Assembly: GCF_004345325.1 (NCBI RefSeq)
Contig: NZ_SLVJ01000030.1
Location: 1-41,831 of the forward strand
DNA length: 41,831 nt
Direction of reading: 5' to 3'
From: Acinetobacter calcoaceticus
GTDB taxonomy: Bacteria > Pseudomonadota > Gammaproteobacteria > Pseudomonadales > Moraxellaceae
The stretch's first letter is position 1; each line of letters starts with the position of its first letter. Below are positions 8,494 through 15,604 of this stretch, in pieces. The notes beneath the pieces were generated by a model. It was given only the letters and a program-made list of their open reading frames with translations, made no database searches and had not been told where the DNA came from. The position numbers and the translations under genes were made by a program.

Positions 8494-10731
8494 TTAAGCT
8501 TGGATTGCGTCTAAAGCTGCGTTGAATGTCGCACTTGGACGCATTACAGCGCTGACTTTAGCTTGATCGACCGCGTAGTAACCGCCGATGTCCGCAGGTT
8601 TGCCTTGTACTTGAGAAAGCTCAGAGATGATCTTATCTTCGTTTGCAGCAAGGACTTGAGCAAGCTCAGTAAACTTGGCTTTGAGTTCTGCATCTTGATC
8701 TTGTGCAGCAAGTTCTTGTGCCCAGTACAGCGCGATATAGAAGTGGCTGCCACGGTTATCCAATTCACCTGTGCGACGTGATGGTGATTTTTCATTGTCG
8801 AGCAATTTACCAGTCGCTTGATCAAGTGTTTTCGCCAACAATTTCGCACGTGGGTTGTCTTGTTTAAGGCCAAGCTCTTCTAAAGAGACTGCCAATGCCA
8901 AGAACTCACCCAATGAATCCCAACGTAAATGGTTTTCTTCAACCAATTGTTGTACGTGTTTAGGTGCTGAACCGCCTGCACCTGTTTCGTACATACCACC
9001 GCCCGCCATTAACGGAACGATAGACAACATTTTCGCTGAAGTACCCAATTCCATGATTGGGAATAGATCAGTCAAGTAATCACGTAGGATGTTACCTGTC
9101 ACTGAAATGGTATCTAGGCCACGCGCAACACGCTCAAGTGTATAACGCATAGCACGGACTTGTGACATGATCTGGATGTCTAGACCGGTGGTATCGTGAT
9201 CTTTTAAGTACTCTTGTACTTTTTTGATCAATTCATTTTCGTGTGGACGGTACGGGTCAAGCCAGAAAATAGTTGGCATGCCAGAGTTGCGCGCACGGGT
9301 AACCGCAAGTTTCACCCAGTCACGAATCGGAGCGTCTTTAACCTGACACATGCGCCAGATATCGCCTTCTTCAACGGTTTGAGTCATCAACACTTCACCA
9401 GTTTCGATGTCAGTGATGTTGGCCGTACCTGCTTCAGGAATTTCAAAGGTCTTGTCGTGTGAACCGTATTCTTCAGCTTTTTGCGCCATCAAACCGACGT
9501 TCGGTACAGTACCCATGGTCTTCGGATCGAAGTTGCCATTCCACTTACAGAAGTTGATCATTTCTTGATAGATACGCGCGAAAGTTGATTCTGGCATTAC
9601 TGCTTTACAATCATTCGGCTTGCCATCAGCACCCCACATTTTACCACCGCCACGGATCATCGCAGGCATTGACGCATCAACGATAATGTCGTTTGGTGAA
9701 TGGAAGTTGGTGATGCCTTTGGCTGAGTCAACCATCGCCAATGCAGGACGATGTTCTTGACATGCATGCAAGTCACGAATAATTTCGTCATGTAATGATT
9801 CAGGCAGGGTCGCAATCTTTTCGTACAATGAAGACATACCGTTATTGACGTTAATACCTAATTCGTCAAATAACTTACCATGCTTCTCAAATGCTTCTTT
9901 GTAATAGATTTTAACGCAGTGACCAAACACGATCGGGTGAGATACCTTCATCATGGTGGCTTTGACGTGTAACGAGAACAAGATTCCTGCATCACGGCAA
10001 TCATCAAGTTCTTTTTCATAAAACTCGCAAAGTGCTTTTTTGCTCATGAACATCGAATCGATGATCTCAGCATCTTGCAATGCAACTTTTGGTTTAAAGA
10101 CGATGCTTTCACCGCTGTTGGTGATCAGTTCCATTTTCACGTTACGCGCGCGATCTAGAGTGATCGATTTTTCACCGTGATAGAAGTCACCGTGTTCCAT
10201 GTGCGATACATGTGTTTGTGACCACTGTTTCCATTCGGTCATCGAATGCGGGTGTTTTTTCACGTTATTTTTTACAGCAGTCGGCGCACGACGGTCTGAG
10301 TTACCTTCACGCAATACTGGGTTTACAGCCGAACCTAGACATTTACCATAACGAACTTTAATGGCTTTTTCATCTTCAGTAGTTGGGTTTTCTGGGTAGT
10401 TCGGAATTGCAAAACCTTTGGCTTGTAGTTCTTTAATACATGCCATCAGCTGGCCAACAGAGGCGCTGATATTCGGAAGTTTGATAATGTTGGTATCTGG
10501 ATCTTGAGTAAGACGGCCAAGCTCCGCAAGGCTGTCATTGACCTTTTGGTCGTCGCTTAGGAAATCAGAAAATTCTGCAAGCACACGCACGGCTACAGAG
10601 ATATCACTTTTAACGATCTCGACGCCAGCCGGTTTAGTAAAGGTCTCAATGATCGGCAGTAGAGAGTAAGTCGCCAACAGTGGCGCCTCGTCGGTCAGTG
10701 TGTAAATGATTTTTGACTTTCCGCCAGCCAT
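8494..10731 (-). CDS. icd: Monomeric NADP-dependent isocitrate dehydrogenase
   Basis: This 745-residue protein matches the monomeric IDH family (IDH-II type), about 740 residues long and unrelated in length to the roughly 415-residue dimeric enzyme. It oxidatively decarboxylates isocitrate to 2-oxoglutarate with NADP+ and Mg/Mn in the cytosolic TCA cycle. Recognisable stretches include the N-terminal KIIYTLTDEAPLLATYSLLP, the KKHPH segment near 155, the SAKGITNFHSPNDIIVDASMPAMIR region, DPYRPHENELI, and GSAPKHVQQ near the C-terminus. The ATG at 10731 is preceded by GAAGGGGC as ribosome site. It stands alone on the minus strand with its own likely promoter and a shared terminator. Confidence 0.97.
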   Translation of the reverse strand: MAGGKSKIIYTLTDEAPLLATYSLLPIIETFTKPAGVEIVKSDISVAVRVLAEFSDFLSDDQKVNDSLAELGRLTQDPDTNIIKLPNISASVGQLMACIKELQAKGFAIPNYPENPTTEDEKAIKVRYGKCLGSAVNPVLREGNSDRRAPTAVKNNVKKHPHSMTEWKQWSQTHVSHMEHGDFYHGEKSITLDRARNVKMELITNSGESIVFKPKVALQDAEIIDSMFMSKKALCEFYEKELDDCRDAGILFSLHVKATMMKVSHPIVFGHCVKIYYKEAFEKHGKLFDELGINVNNGMSSLYEKIATLPESLHDEIIRDLHACQEHRPALAMVDSAKGITNFHSPNDIIVDASMPAMIRGGGKMWGADGKPNDCKAVMPESTFARIYQEMINFCKWNGNFDPKTMGTVPNVGLMAQKAEEYGSHDKTFEIPEAGTANITDIETGEVLMTQTVEEGDIWRMCQVKDAPIRDWVKLAVTRARNSGMPTIFWLDPYRPHENELIKKVQEYLKDHDTTGLDIQIMSQVRAMRYTLERVARGLDTISVTGNILRDYLTDLFPIMELGTSAKMLSIVPLMAGGGMYETGAGGSAPKHVQQLVEENHLRWDSLGEFLALAVSLEELGLKQDNPRAKLLAKTLDQATGKLLDNEKSPSRRTGELDNRGSHFYIALYWAQELAAQDQDAELKAKFTELAQVLAANEDKIISELSQVQGKPADIGGYYAVDQAKVSAVMRPSATFNAALDAIQA

Positions 10732-10815
10732 ATATAGCCCCTTCGTTGAATTGAGTTTTTAGGAGCAAGCATAATTTCTGCCCCTGCAAACTGGATTATT
10801 TAAGTAAATATTGAG

Positions 10816-10844
10816 AGTATCAGTCCTCTACGCACCACAGTCAA
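10816..10844 (-). promoter_or_regulatory. Likely sigma-70 promoter of icd
   Basis: Read on the minus strand, TTGACT (10839-10844) and GATACT (10816-10821) are separated by 17 bases, about 85 bases before the icd start. The -35 is near consensus; the -10 matches 4 of 6. Confidence 0.5.
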
Positions 10845-11258
10845 CGAATTATCTTTTGAAATTACCAAATGGCTGAAAATTGATAAACATCAAGAATTAA
10901 AATGACGACCTTTTTAAAATTGATGATGAGTTCGGAGCGTTTTTAGCCTGTTTTTGGATGTATTTTTGTTGAATAAAACATCGTTTTTGCGGTGGTCATT
11001 ATGATTTTTAATATGAAAATAATCAGCGAAATAAAGTTTGCCGCCAAGGGGGTCGGGTAGGGCTTTAAGAAGTGGTTGAGAAATTTGAACAACGCTTTTG
11101 AACAATAAATTTTCGTTAAATAATTTCGAATGATTTTAATTAATCGTTTCACGAGCAGTCATACCAAGTCAATTCATAATACAGCACCCGTAGAGTGATC
11201 ACTATTCATGATGCGCAGCTTGGTGTATGTTATTCCGAATAAAATGGTGCTGACGAGA
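10845..11258. other. Non-coding stretch between icd and the island
   Basis: No convincing gene is seen here. Two overlapping minus-strand frames (10914-11105 and 10943-11152) have no ribosome site and compositions typical of chance AT-rich reading frames. No RNA gene or clear hairpin with a T-tract was recognised. Confidence 0.5.
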
Positions 11259-11507
11259 ATGAATAAAATCATCCTAATATCGCTTGGTGTAATTACTGTA
11301 TTTCTTTCCGTTATTTCGCTTTTGTTTTTCAGTGGTATGGGGTGTATGTCATCTACAGGATCAAGTTCTGGTTGCAACAATCCAATTAAAACGCTGTTTG
11401 AATTTGAGCTGATTCCTTTTGTACATCTCCCGTTTCTCTTTGGGGTGGTGTTGATTTATTTTGGTCGAAAAATAAATCCTGCAAATAATGCTGATGAAAA
11501 ATTCTGA
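11259..11507 (+). CDS. Small two-helix membrane protein, unknown function
   Basis: The 82-residue product has a hydrophobic segment at about residues 3-27 (IILISLGVITVFLSVISLLFF) and a second at about 55-70 (HLPFLFGVVLIYFG), separated by a Cys/Ser-rich loop with two cysteines. I do not recognise the family. In-frame ATGs at 11208, 11211 and 11244 are possible earlier starts; 11259 (MNKIILIS) was chosen because it gives a typical membrane N-terminus, although its ribosome site (GACGAG) is weak. It sits just before the lipoprotein array. Confidence 0.5.
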   Translation: MNKIILISLGVITVFLSVISLLFFSGMGCMSSTGSSSGCNNPIKTLFEFELIPFVHLPFLFGVVLIYFGRKINPANNADEKF

Positions 11508-11512
11508 GCTAA

Positions 11513-11623
11513 TGCTATACAAATGCTAGAAGTGAGTGGATTAATTGGTGTGTACTGAATTTACTGGCTGAAGAAGTTGATATTCCTGGGGAGTTAAAAG
11601 ATGGTCAATACCCGTGGTTTTAA
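11513..11623 (+). pseudogene. 3' end of a lost upstream gene, overlapping the first lipoprotein
   Basis: A 36-codon open frame (ending AEEVDIPGELKDGQYPWF and stop) has no start codon and runs 23 bases into the lipoprotein gene at 11601, in a different frame. The same ending DGQYPWF-stop recurs over the starts of the second copy (stop 11939-11941) and fourth copy (stop 12892-12894), there preceded by NTWEL. This suggests that the ancestor of the lipoprotein genes overlapped the 3' end of another gene, and that this end was duplicated with it. The identity of the lost gene is unknown; an effector is the inference from context. Confidence 0.5.
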
Positions 11624-11879
11624 AATGTCTATTTTACTGGTCTTTAGTTTGATGCTGCAAGCCTGTGTAGATATGGATATATTAATGACACCTGATATAG
11701 ATAGTTATTTAAGGGATAAAGATGGAGATATCGTTGATGACTGCAAGGGAGATGCATTATATAAAAAAAGTTCAAGGACTAATCGTTTCTGGGAAAGAAA
11801 TAACCTTTCAAAAGGCACTATAGAATTTGTCTGTGTGGATGGTAAAGCTTATTTACCTGGTCAAGAACCTAAAAATTAG
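11601..11879 (+). CDS. Small lipoprotein, array copy 1 (putative immunity protein)
   Basis: The 92-residue product has a signal peptide with lipobox LQAC (Cys22), so it should be lipidated and face the periplasm. The body carries two cysteines and the family ending W-NNL-KGT-FVCVDGKAYLPGQEPK. A good ribosome site (GGGGAG) lies seven bases before the ATG. The family is not one I recognise. Its start overlaps the end of a decayed frame by 23 bases, and it heads an array of four related genes, which suggests an immunity-type protein; this is inference. Confidence 0.75.
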   Translation: MVNTRGFKMSILLVFSLMLQACVDMDILMTPDIDSYLRDKDGDIVDDCKGDALYKKSSRTNRFWERNNLSKGTIEFVCVDGKAYLPGQEPKN

Positions 11880-12065
11880 ATTTAAACTTATATCATGCAA
11901 ATACTTGGGAGTTAAGTGATGGTCAATACCCGTGGTTTTAAAATGTCTATTTTGCTGGTCTTGAGTTTGATGCTTCAAGCCTGTGTAGATATGGATATAT
12001 TAATGACACCTGATATAGATAGTTATTTAACGGATAAAGATGGAAGTTTTGTTAGAAATTGTAAG
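11877..12065 (+). repeat. Long direct repeat, left copy (mate 12830-13018)
   Basis: The block TAGATTTAAACTTATATCAT and what follows, through the ribosome site, start and signal peptide of a lipoprotein gene, recurs 953 bases downstream with very few differences. It covers the 5' flank and 5' half of array copies 2 and 4, showing that the duplication unit included upstream sequence. Confidence 0.85.
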
Positions 12066-12197
12066 GGGCATCCATTATCTAAAAAAAGTTCATGGACTAA
12101 TGATTTCTGGGAAAGAAATAACCTTCCAAAAGGCACTATAGATTTTGTCTGTGTGGATGGTAAGGCATATTTACCAGGTCAAGAACCTAAAAAATAG
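11919..12197 (+). CDS. Small lipoprotein, array copy 2 (putative immunity protein)
   Basis: This 92-residue paralogue of the 11601 gene shares nearly the whole N-terminal half (lipobox LQAC, then VDMDILMTPDIDSYL) and the C-terminal block ending LPGQEPKK; differences cluster in the middle (residues about 38-65). A GTG at 11916 is in frame, but ATG 11919 with GGGAG upstream is preferred. The middle divergence against conserved ends is what one expects from paralogues selected for different binding surfaces. A weak hairpin (AAGGGC...GGTCCTT) follows the stop and is repeated after copies 3 and 4. Confidence 0.75.
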   Translation: MVNTRGFKMSILLVLSLMLQACVDMDILMTPDIDSYLTDKDGSFVRNCKGHPLSKKSSWTNDFWERNNLPKGTIDFVCVDGKAYLPGQEPKK

Positions 12198-12298
12198 TTT
12201 GAGCCACATAATCATAGAAAGGGCTGAGTGTGGTCCTTGCTGTAAATGAATTTTATCGAAAGATCGCATCGGGTTAATCTTATTAAAAAGGATTGGAG

Positions 12299-12577
12299 AT
12301 GAAATACGCTCAAAAAGTATTGTTCAGTTCTGCAATGGTCTCAATGCTGCTTTTCACAGCTTGTTCTGATTTTGCGAATGCATTTAGCCCAATGCCACGG
12401 CAGAAAGTACTGAAACATCCTAATGGTAATTCTGTTCAAGATTGTGGAGGTGGGGCTCTACCCATTAGAGGTGATGCAGAATCTTTCTGGAGAAAAAACA
12501 ACCTGCCGAAAGGCACTACCGAATTTGTCTGTGTGGATGGTAAGGCATATTTACCTGGTCAAGAACCTAAAAAATAG
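12299..12577 (+). CDS. Small lipoprotein, array copy 3, chimeric N-terminus
   Basis: The 92-residue product has its own signal peptide (MKYAQKVLFSSAMVSMLLF) and lipobox FTAC, unrelated to copies 1 and 2, but the last 35 or so residues (FWRKNNLPKGTTEFVCVDGK and on) are the array family ending. It looks like a recombinant between two related lipoprotein genes. The ATG at 12299 follows AAGGATTGGAG, a good ribosome site; an in-frame TTG at 12293 is less likely. It lacks the DGQYPWF overlap seen at copies 1, 2 and 4. Confidence 0.7.
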   Translation: MKYAQKVLFSSAMVSMLLFTACSDFANAFSPMPRQKVLKHPNGNSVQDCGGGALPIRGDAESFWRKNNLPKGTTEFVCVDGKAYLPGQEPKK

Positions 12578-12607
12578 TTTGAGCTGCTTAATCATAGAAA
12601 GGGCTGA

Positions 12608-12811
12608 ATGCGGTCCTTGCGATGGAAGAATTTTTGTTTAAAGAAATATCCTTGGCATGTGGCGACTAAAATGGATGTCCATGGTTATCGGCAGTTCTGT
12701 GTCGATGGCGATTCTTTTTTTATTACCAAAGCAGACTTTAAAAATATAGATCAAATGGCGCTACAAGCCCTACCAACAGGTGATGTTGCAGTCTTTGATA
12801 AGTATTTTTAA
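12608..12811 (+). CDS. Short ORF, probably the tail of a related gene
   Basis: The 67-codon frame begins inside the repeated sequence that follows each array gene (GGGCTGAATGCGGTCC), so its first codons are probably not native. From about residue 13 it reads like real protein (KKYPWHVATKMDVHGYRQF, then CVDGD-FF-KADF). The FCVDG motif echoes the FVCVDG of the neighbouring lipoproteins. There is no signal peptide and no clear ribosome site. It may be a 5'-truncated relative. Confidence 0.35.
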   Translation: MRSLRWKNFCLKKYPWHVATKMDVHGYRQFCVDGDSFFITKADFKNIDQMALQALPTGDVAVFDKYF

Positions 12812-12829
12812 CCAATGCTTCAAAAAAAA

Positions 12830-13018
12830 TAGATTTAAACTTATATCATGCAAATACTTGGGAGTTAAGTGATGGTCAATACCCATGGTTTTAAAATGTC
12901 TATTTTGCTGGTCTTTAGTTTGATGCTGCAAGCCTGTGTAGATATGGATATATTAATGACACCTGATAGGGATAGTTATTTAAGGGATAAAGATGGAGAT
13001 ATCGTTAGAAATTGTAAT
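12830..13018 (+). repeat. Long direct repeat, right copy (mate 11877-12065)
   Basis: This is the second copy of the block described at 11877, carrying the 5' half of the broken fourth lipoprotein gene. One difference, CCG to CCA, is silent in the overlapped DGQYPWF frame but changes Arg5 to His in the lipoprotein frame. Confidence 0.85.
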
Positions 13019-13151
13019 GGTCGAGTATTATATTAAGAATACTCCGAACGCTGAATATTTTTGGAAAATAAACAACCTGCCGAAAGGCACTACCGAATTT
13101 GTCTGTGTGGATGGTAAAGCTTATTTACCTGGTCAAGAACCTAAAAAATAG
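12872..13151 (+). pseudogene. Lipoprotein, array copy 4, frameshifted
   Basis: The reading frame matches copies 1 and 2 through residue 54 (lipobox LQAC intact) and then hits TAA at 13034-13036. The rest of the gene continues in another frame from 13035 (KNTPNAEYFWKINNLPKGTT) to TAG at 13149-13151, ending LPGQEPKK. One indel near 13030 explains the break. Its C-terminal half is closer to copy 3 and its N-terminal half to copies 1 and 2, consistent with a crossover. Confidence 0.8.
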
Positions 13152-13240
13152 TTTGAGCCGCTTAATCAGAGAAAGGGCTGAGTGCGGTCTTTTCTATGAT
13201 TAAGCTAAAATATTTAAGCACAATGTTTTTGCATTAGTTG

Positions 13241-13375
13241 GGCGTTGTTGCATAAGATTTAATCGGTGATTTTCCCCTTAGCCCAAGAATTTAAGGGACA
13301 ACTTGGGTGTTGGGTCAACCTAATCTAGTGAACATATTCAATACGGCAATTCGGGCATGACCCCCACCTTTTTAA
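13241..13375 (-). mobile_element. Possible IS5-family end remnant
   Basis: The sequence starting GGCGTTGTTGCATAAGATTT resembles IS5/IS903-type terminal repeats. Just inside, the minus strand reads ARIAVLNMFTRLG, a stop at 13315-13317, then PNTQVVP and TAA (13291-13293), similar in style to the C-terminus of IS5-family transposases. No other end and no catalytic region are visible. This is recognition by eye only. Confidence 0.35.
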
Positions 13376-13381
13376 CGTTGG

Positions 13382-13669
13382 CTTCGGAAAAATCGACCCA
13401 GCTTTCCAATCCGTGAAGCGATTGCTGGCTATAGGTACAAGATTGTTGATAATCTCGGTCAGATACTTTAAGGGGGAACAGATGCTCAAGCGCAAACTGA
13501 TCGGATATTGAGTGGGGTAAAAAATGTTGGCTTAAATCTAAGGTATTCGATTTTCTACTTTTAAGTTCAATTAGTATTAGTGAGAATTATCAAGCCAAAT
13601 CAAAAAGGTGATGAAATCAGAGCAGAACTACGGAAAATAGGCAAGGTAAATCTTGGAGCAGAGAAGTGA
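13382..13669 (+). pseudogene. Decayed effector C-terminal region (T6SS linker-like)
   Basis: One frame runs 96 codons with only two internal stops (13469 and 13562) and reads as protein throughout: REAIAGYRYKIVDNLGQIL, then GGTDAQAQTDRILSGVKNVG, then KPNQKGDEIRAELRKIGKVN. The pattern Y-(I/V)-LGQ-L-GGTDA-GQT resembles the beta-sandwich linker found in C-terminal extensions of VgrG and Rhs/PAAR effectors. Its final TGA (13667-13669) overlaps the GTG of the next gene as GTGA. No homology search was possible. Confidence 0.45.
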
Positions 13670-13809
13670 TTACAAAGGCAAATTTTTTAGTAACCTTAAA
13701 GAAAAGTATTTTAATTGAGTTTAATGAACTACTAAAACAGTATGAAAATAAAGAAATATATGCTTGTACATTATGCATAGATGATGATTTTATTTCAAGT
13801 TACATGGTA
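13666..13809 (+). pseudogene. DUF4303-like gene, cut by the IS630 insertion
   Basis: From GTG 13666 the frame reads through FNELLKQYENKEIYACTLCI and DDDFISSYMV. This resembles the N-terminus of DUF4303 proteins (E-helix, then IYA-LY-DDD). After residue 48 the frame runs into the IS630 end and stops. The start overlaps the preceding remnant by GTGA and a GGAG lies upstream, so it was probably translationally coupled to that gene. The C-terminal part is not clearly present after the IS. Confidence 0.45.
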
Positions 13810-13817
13810 AGTTGCCT

Positions 13818-14384
13818 CTAAAAAGTAAACATGTATTTATCTCCAAATTCTGTTGATACTTGACCAACCCAGTTTTGTATTTGATCTGCTGCCATGACTT
13901 TAAAATCACGCCAATGATATTTCATCTGCCGCCAAACCATTTCAATTCGATTTAATTCTGGACTGTATGTGGGTAAATAATACAAACTCGTTGAATATTC
14001 ATCTTCTAATAACTGCCGCCAATCCGACATCTTTTTACTTCGATGAATAGAGGCATTATCAACGATGAGTACTAAGGGAACACCATAGGCTTGTTTTATT
14101 TTTTCCCCCAAACCCGTCAAATAGGCATAAAACCAATCGCTAGTGACTGACTCTTGCAAGCAACTCGTTACGAACTGTCCTGTCGAAAGTAAGCATCCCA
14201 TCACATTGGCGCGCTTTAATCTGACCGCATCAACTTGATGCACTTCTCCTCGTTTAGTCCACGCATAACGGTTGTCAGGCGTAGCCGAAAAACCAGTTTC
14301 ATCAACATATCCTAAAACGATTTCCCCGCGTGCAGCCCGTTCTCGAAGTATCTCAATCTCCTGTTGAGCTTGATTGAACACCAA
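13818..14384 (-). CDS. IS630 transposase, catalytic part (ORF B)
   Basis: This frame holds the DDE domain: YVDETGF (first Asp), LIVDNASIHRSK (second Asp), and YSPELNRIEMVW (Glu). It follows ORF A in the +1 frame and overlaps it. The A8 run at 14393-14400 (read on the minus strand) lies at the junction; shortening it to 7 or lengthening it to 10 would fuse the frames as SLKK-RDQLVFNQAQQE, the usual IS630 arrangement. The listed TTG start is nominal; real expression would be by slippage or frameshift. Confidence 0.8.
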   Translation of the reverse strand: MVFNQAQQEIEILRERAARGEIVLGYVDETGFSATPDNRYAWTKRGEVHQVDAVRLKRANVMGCLLSTGQFVTSCLQESVTSDWFYAYLTGLGEKIKQAYGVPLVLIVDNASIHRSKKMSDWRQLLEDEYSTSLYYLPTYSPELNRIEMVWRQMKYHWRDFKVMAADQIQNWVGQVSTEFGDKYMFTF

Positions 14385-14829
14385 CTGATCCCTTTTTTTT
14401 CAAGCTATGTCGGGTCCGTTTAAATGACATGTCTGATAATCTTAGGAATTGACGAATAATTTGAACATTTACGGATATATCAAATTTCTCATGTAATTTA
14501 ACCCGAATTTGTTCTGCATTAAGAGGGCTATCATTCGCCCATTCTAAGATCTGATTTTTATGCTCATCCGAGAGTATATTGGGTCTACCTGAGCGATGAC
14601 CTTCCTTAATCGATTCAAATTGGTATAGTTCCCAATGACGACGCTGTAATCGTATAGTCTCAGGTATTCGATTCTGAAGTTTAGCGACTTCAGCTACGGT
14701 TTTACCTTCAGAAAGCCATAATATGGTTTGTGCCCGCTGTCTTTCACGCCAGTGTTGGGCTTGTTTAGTCAGATGAATAAGCTGTTCTTGCTCATCTGGG
14801 GTGAGAGGGACTTTAACAATGCGTGGCAT
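14353..14829 (-). CDS. IS630 transposase, DNA-binding part (ORF A)
   Basis: The 158-residue frame starts MPRIVKVPLTPDEQEQL and carries two helix-turn-helix units (KTVAEVAKLQNRIPETIRLQ and SPLNAEQIRVKLHEKFDISV), typical of the IS630/Tc1 DNA-binding half. It ends shortly after KRTRHSLKKKG, where the homopolymer shifts the frame away from the catalytic half. Confidence 0.8.
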   Translation of the reverse strand: MPRIVKVPLTPDEQEQLIHLTKQAQHWRERQRAQTILWLSEGKTVAEVAKLQNRIPETIRLQRRHWELYQFESIKEGHRSGRPNILSDEHKNQILEWANDSPLNAEQIRVKLHEKFDISVNVQIIRQFLRLSDMSFKRTRHSLKKKGSVGVQSSSTGD

Positions 14830-14886
14830 ATTGATGTCGAAAGTAAAAAATACATTTTCGCATGTTTAGTTTAATGATGAAACTTA

Positions 14887-15041
14887 AGGTTAATTTATCA
14901 AAAAAAGATCAAGATGGAGAAGTATCTAATTGGTAGGGGTATGTTTCTAGCCAATATCTATTTCTTTTCTTATCAACATGCATCATGATCGGCAATGAGA
15001 GCGATATTGTAAGCGTAAATATGAGCAAAAGGGTGCAGTAA
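14887..15041 (+). pseudogene. Unidentified decayed gene end before the 15042 lipoprotein
   Basis: Two adjacent frames look protein-like: KKDQDGEVSNW then a stop, followed in another frame by GYVSSQYLFLFLSTCIM to VSVNMSKRVQ and TAA (15039-15041), which directly abuts the next ATG. It may be the 3' end of the gene formerly paired with the lipoprotein, or sequence flanking the IS-disrupted gene. The family is not recognised. Confidence 0.3.
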
Positions 15042-15425
15042 ATGAAGCTATTAATAATTTTATGCATGGCTATAACTACAATATCTTGCACAACTAAATA
15101 TGTTTATTTGACACCTAGCATTAAAGGCCAGGTATTTGATAGCAGAACAGGTGATGCCATAGTAAATCAGGGTATCATTTTTACAGCTGGACCACAAAAT
15201 AGCGCTACTGATTTGAGTGGTAAATTTTATTTGGAAGCATTCAAGGGGAAAAAGTTAACGGCTTTTGAGCAGAGAAGGTTTAAGCAAACAATAAAGTTTA
15301 ATTTTAATGGCTATGAATTTAAATGCATTGATTATTCAAATCATCTAGCAGATCCGCTAAACGCCAACCAAGATAATAAAATCGAAGTAGATATCGGAAA
15401 GGTATATCTTGATCCTAAAGAATAG
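15042..15425 (+). CDS. Ig-like-fold lipoprotein A (putative immunity protein)
   Basis: The 127-residue product has a signal peptide with lipobox ITTISC (Cys16). The mature part runs TKYVYLTPSIKGQVFD...TDLSGKFY...KIEVDIGKVYLDPKE, a beta-rich pattern like carboxypeptidase-regulatory domains. It is a clear paralogue of the 16733 gene (shared K-YL-P--KGQ, D--G-FY, EVD-G--YL-P). The ribosome site AAGGGTG is good. It follows a decayed gene end with TAA immediately before ATG. I infer a periplasm-facing immunity lipoprotein; no function is proven. Confidence 0.75.
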   Translation: MKLLIILCMAITTISCTTKYVYLTPSIKGQVFDSRTGDAIVNQGIIFTAGPQNSATDLSGKFYLEAFKGKKLTAFEQRRFKQTIKFNFNGYEFKCIDYSNHLADPLNANQDNKIEVDIGKVYLDPKE

Positions 15426-15483
15426 CCATTTAATTTTAGTGTCACTCTACGATCATCAAAGCCTGAGCGTAGGCAGCGATCAG

Positions 15484-15516
15484 GCATCAGCAATAACCTG
15501 TTGCTAATGCTTTTTT
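15484..15516 (+). terminator. Terminator after lipoprotein A
   Basis: GCAT-C-AGCAA pairs with TTGCT-A-ATGC, with one mismatch, around a 7-base loop and is followed by T6. Confidence 0.65.
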
Positions 15517-15604
15517 CTATTTTGCTAAAGTTTATGAGTCGTTTTTATTGCATAAAATTTATAAAGTTGTAACAATGTCATTGAGATCAAAAACTAGAGA
15601 AAAA

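Larger units (their letters stand above)
13810..14884. mobile_element. IS630-family insertion sequence
   Basis: The element of about 1075 bp is bounded by TA on both sides (13808-13809 and 14885-14886), the hallmark target duplication of this family. The two ends match as imperfect inverted repeats (13809-13833 against 14861-14885, 19 of 25 bases), sharing AAGTT at the tips and TAAACATG inside. It contains two overlapping minus-strand transposase frames. It is inserted in the DUF4303-like gene. Confidence 0.85.

Noticed and set aside
10914..11152. Two overlapping minus-strand frames of 63 and 69 codons
   Set aside because: No ribosome site, no protein-like pattern, AT-rich chance frames.
11161..11380. 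Minus-strand 68-codon frame opposite the small membrane protein
   Set aside because: No ribosome site; it mirrors the plus-strand hydrophobic codons.
14909..15091. Minus-strand 60-codon frame with a hydrophobic segment
   Set aside because: It lies antisense to the lipoprotein A start, which has a good ribosome site and a paralogue.
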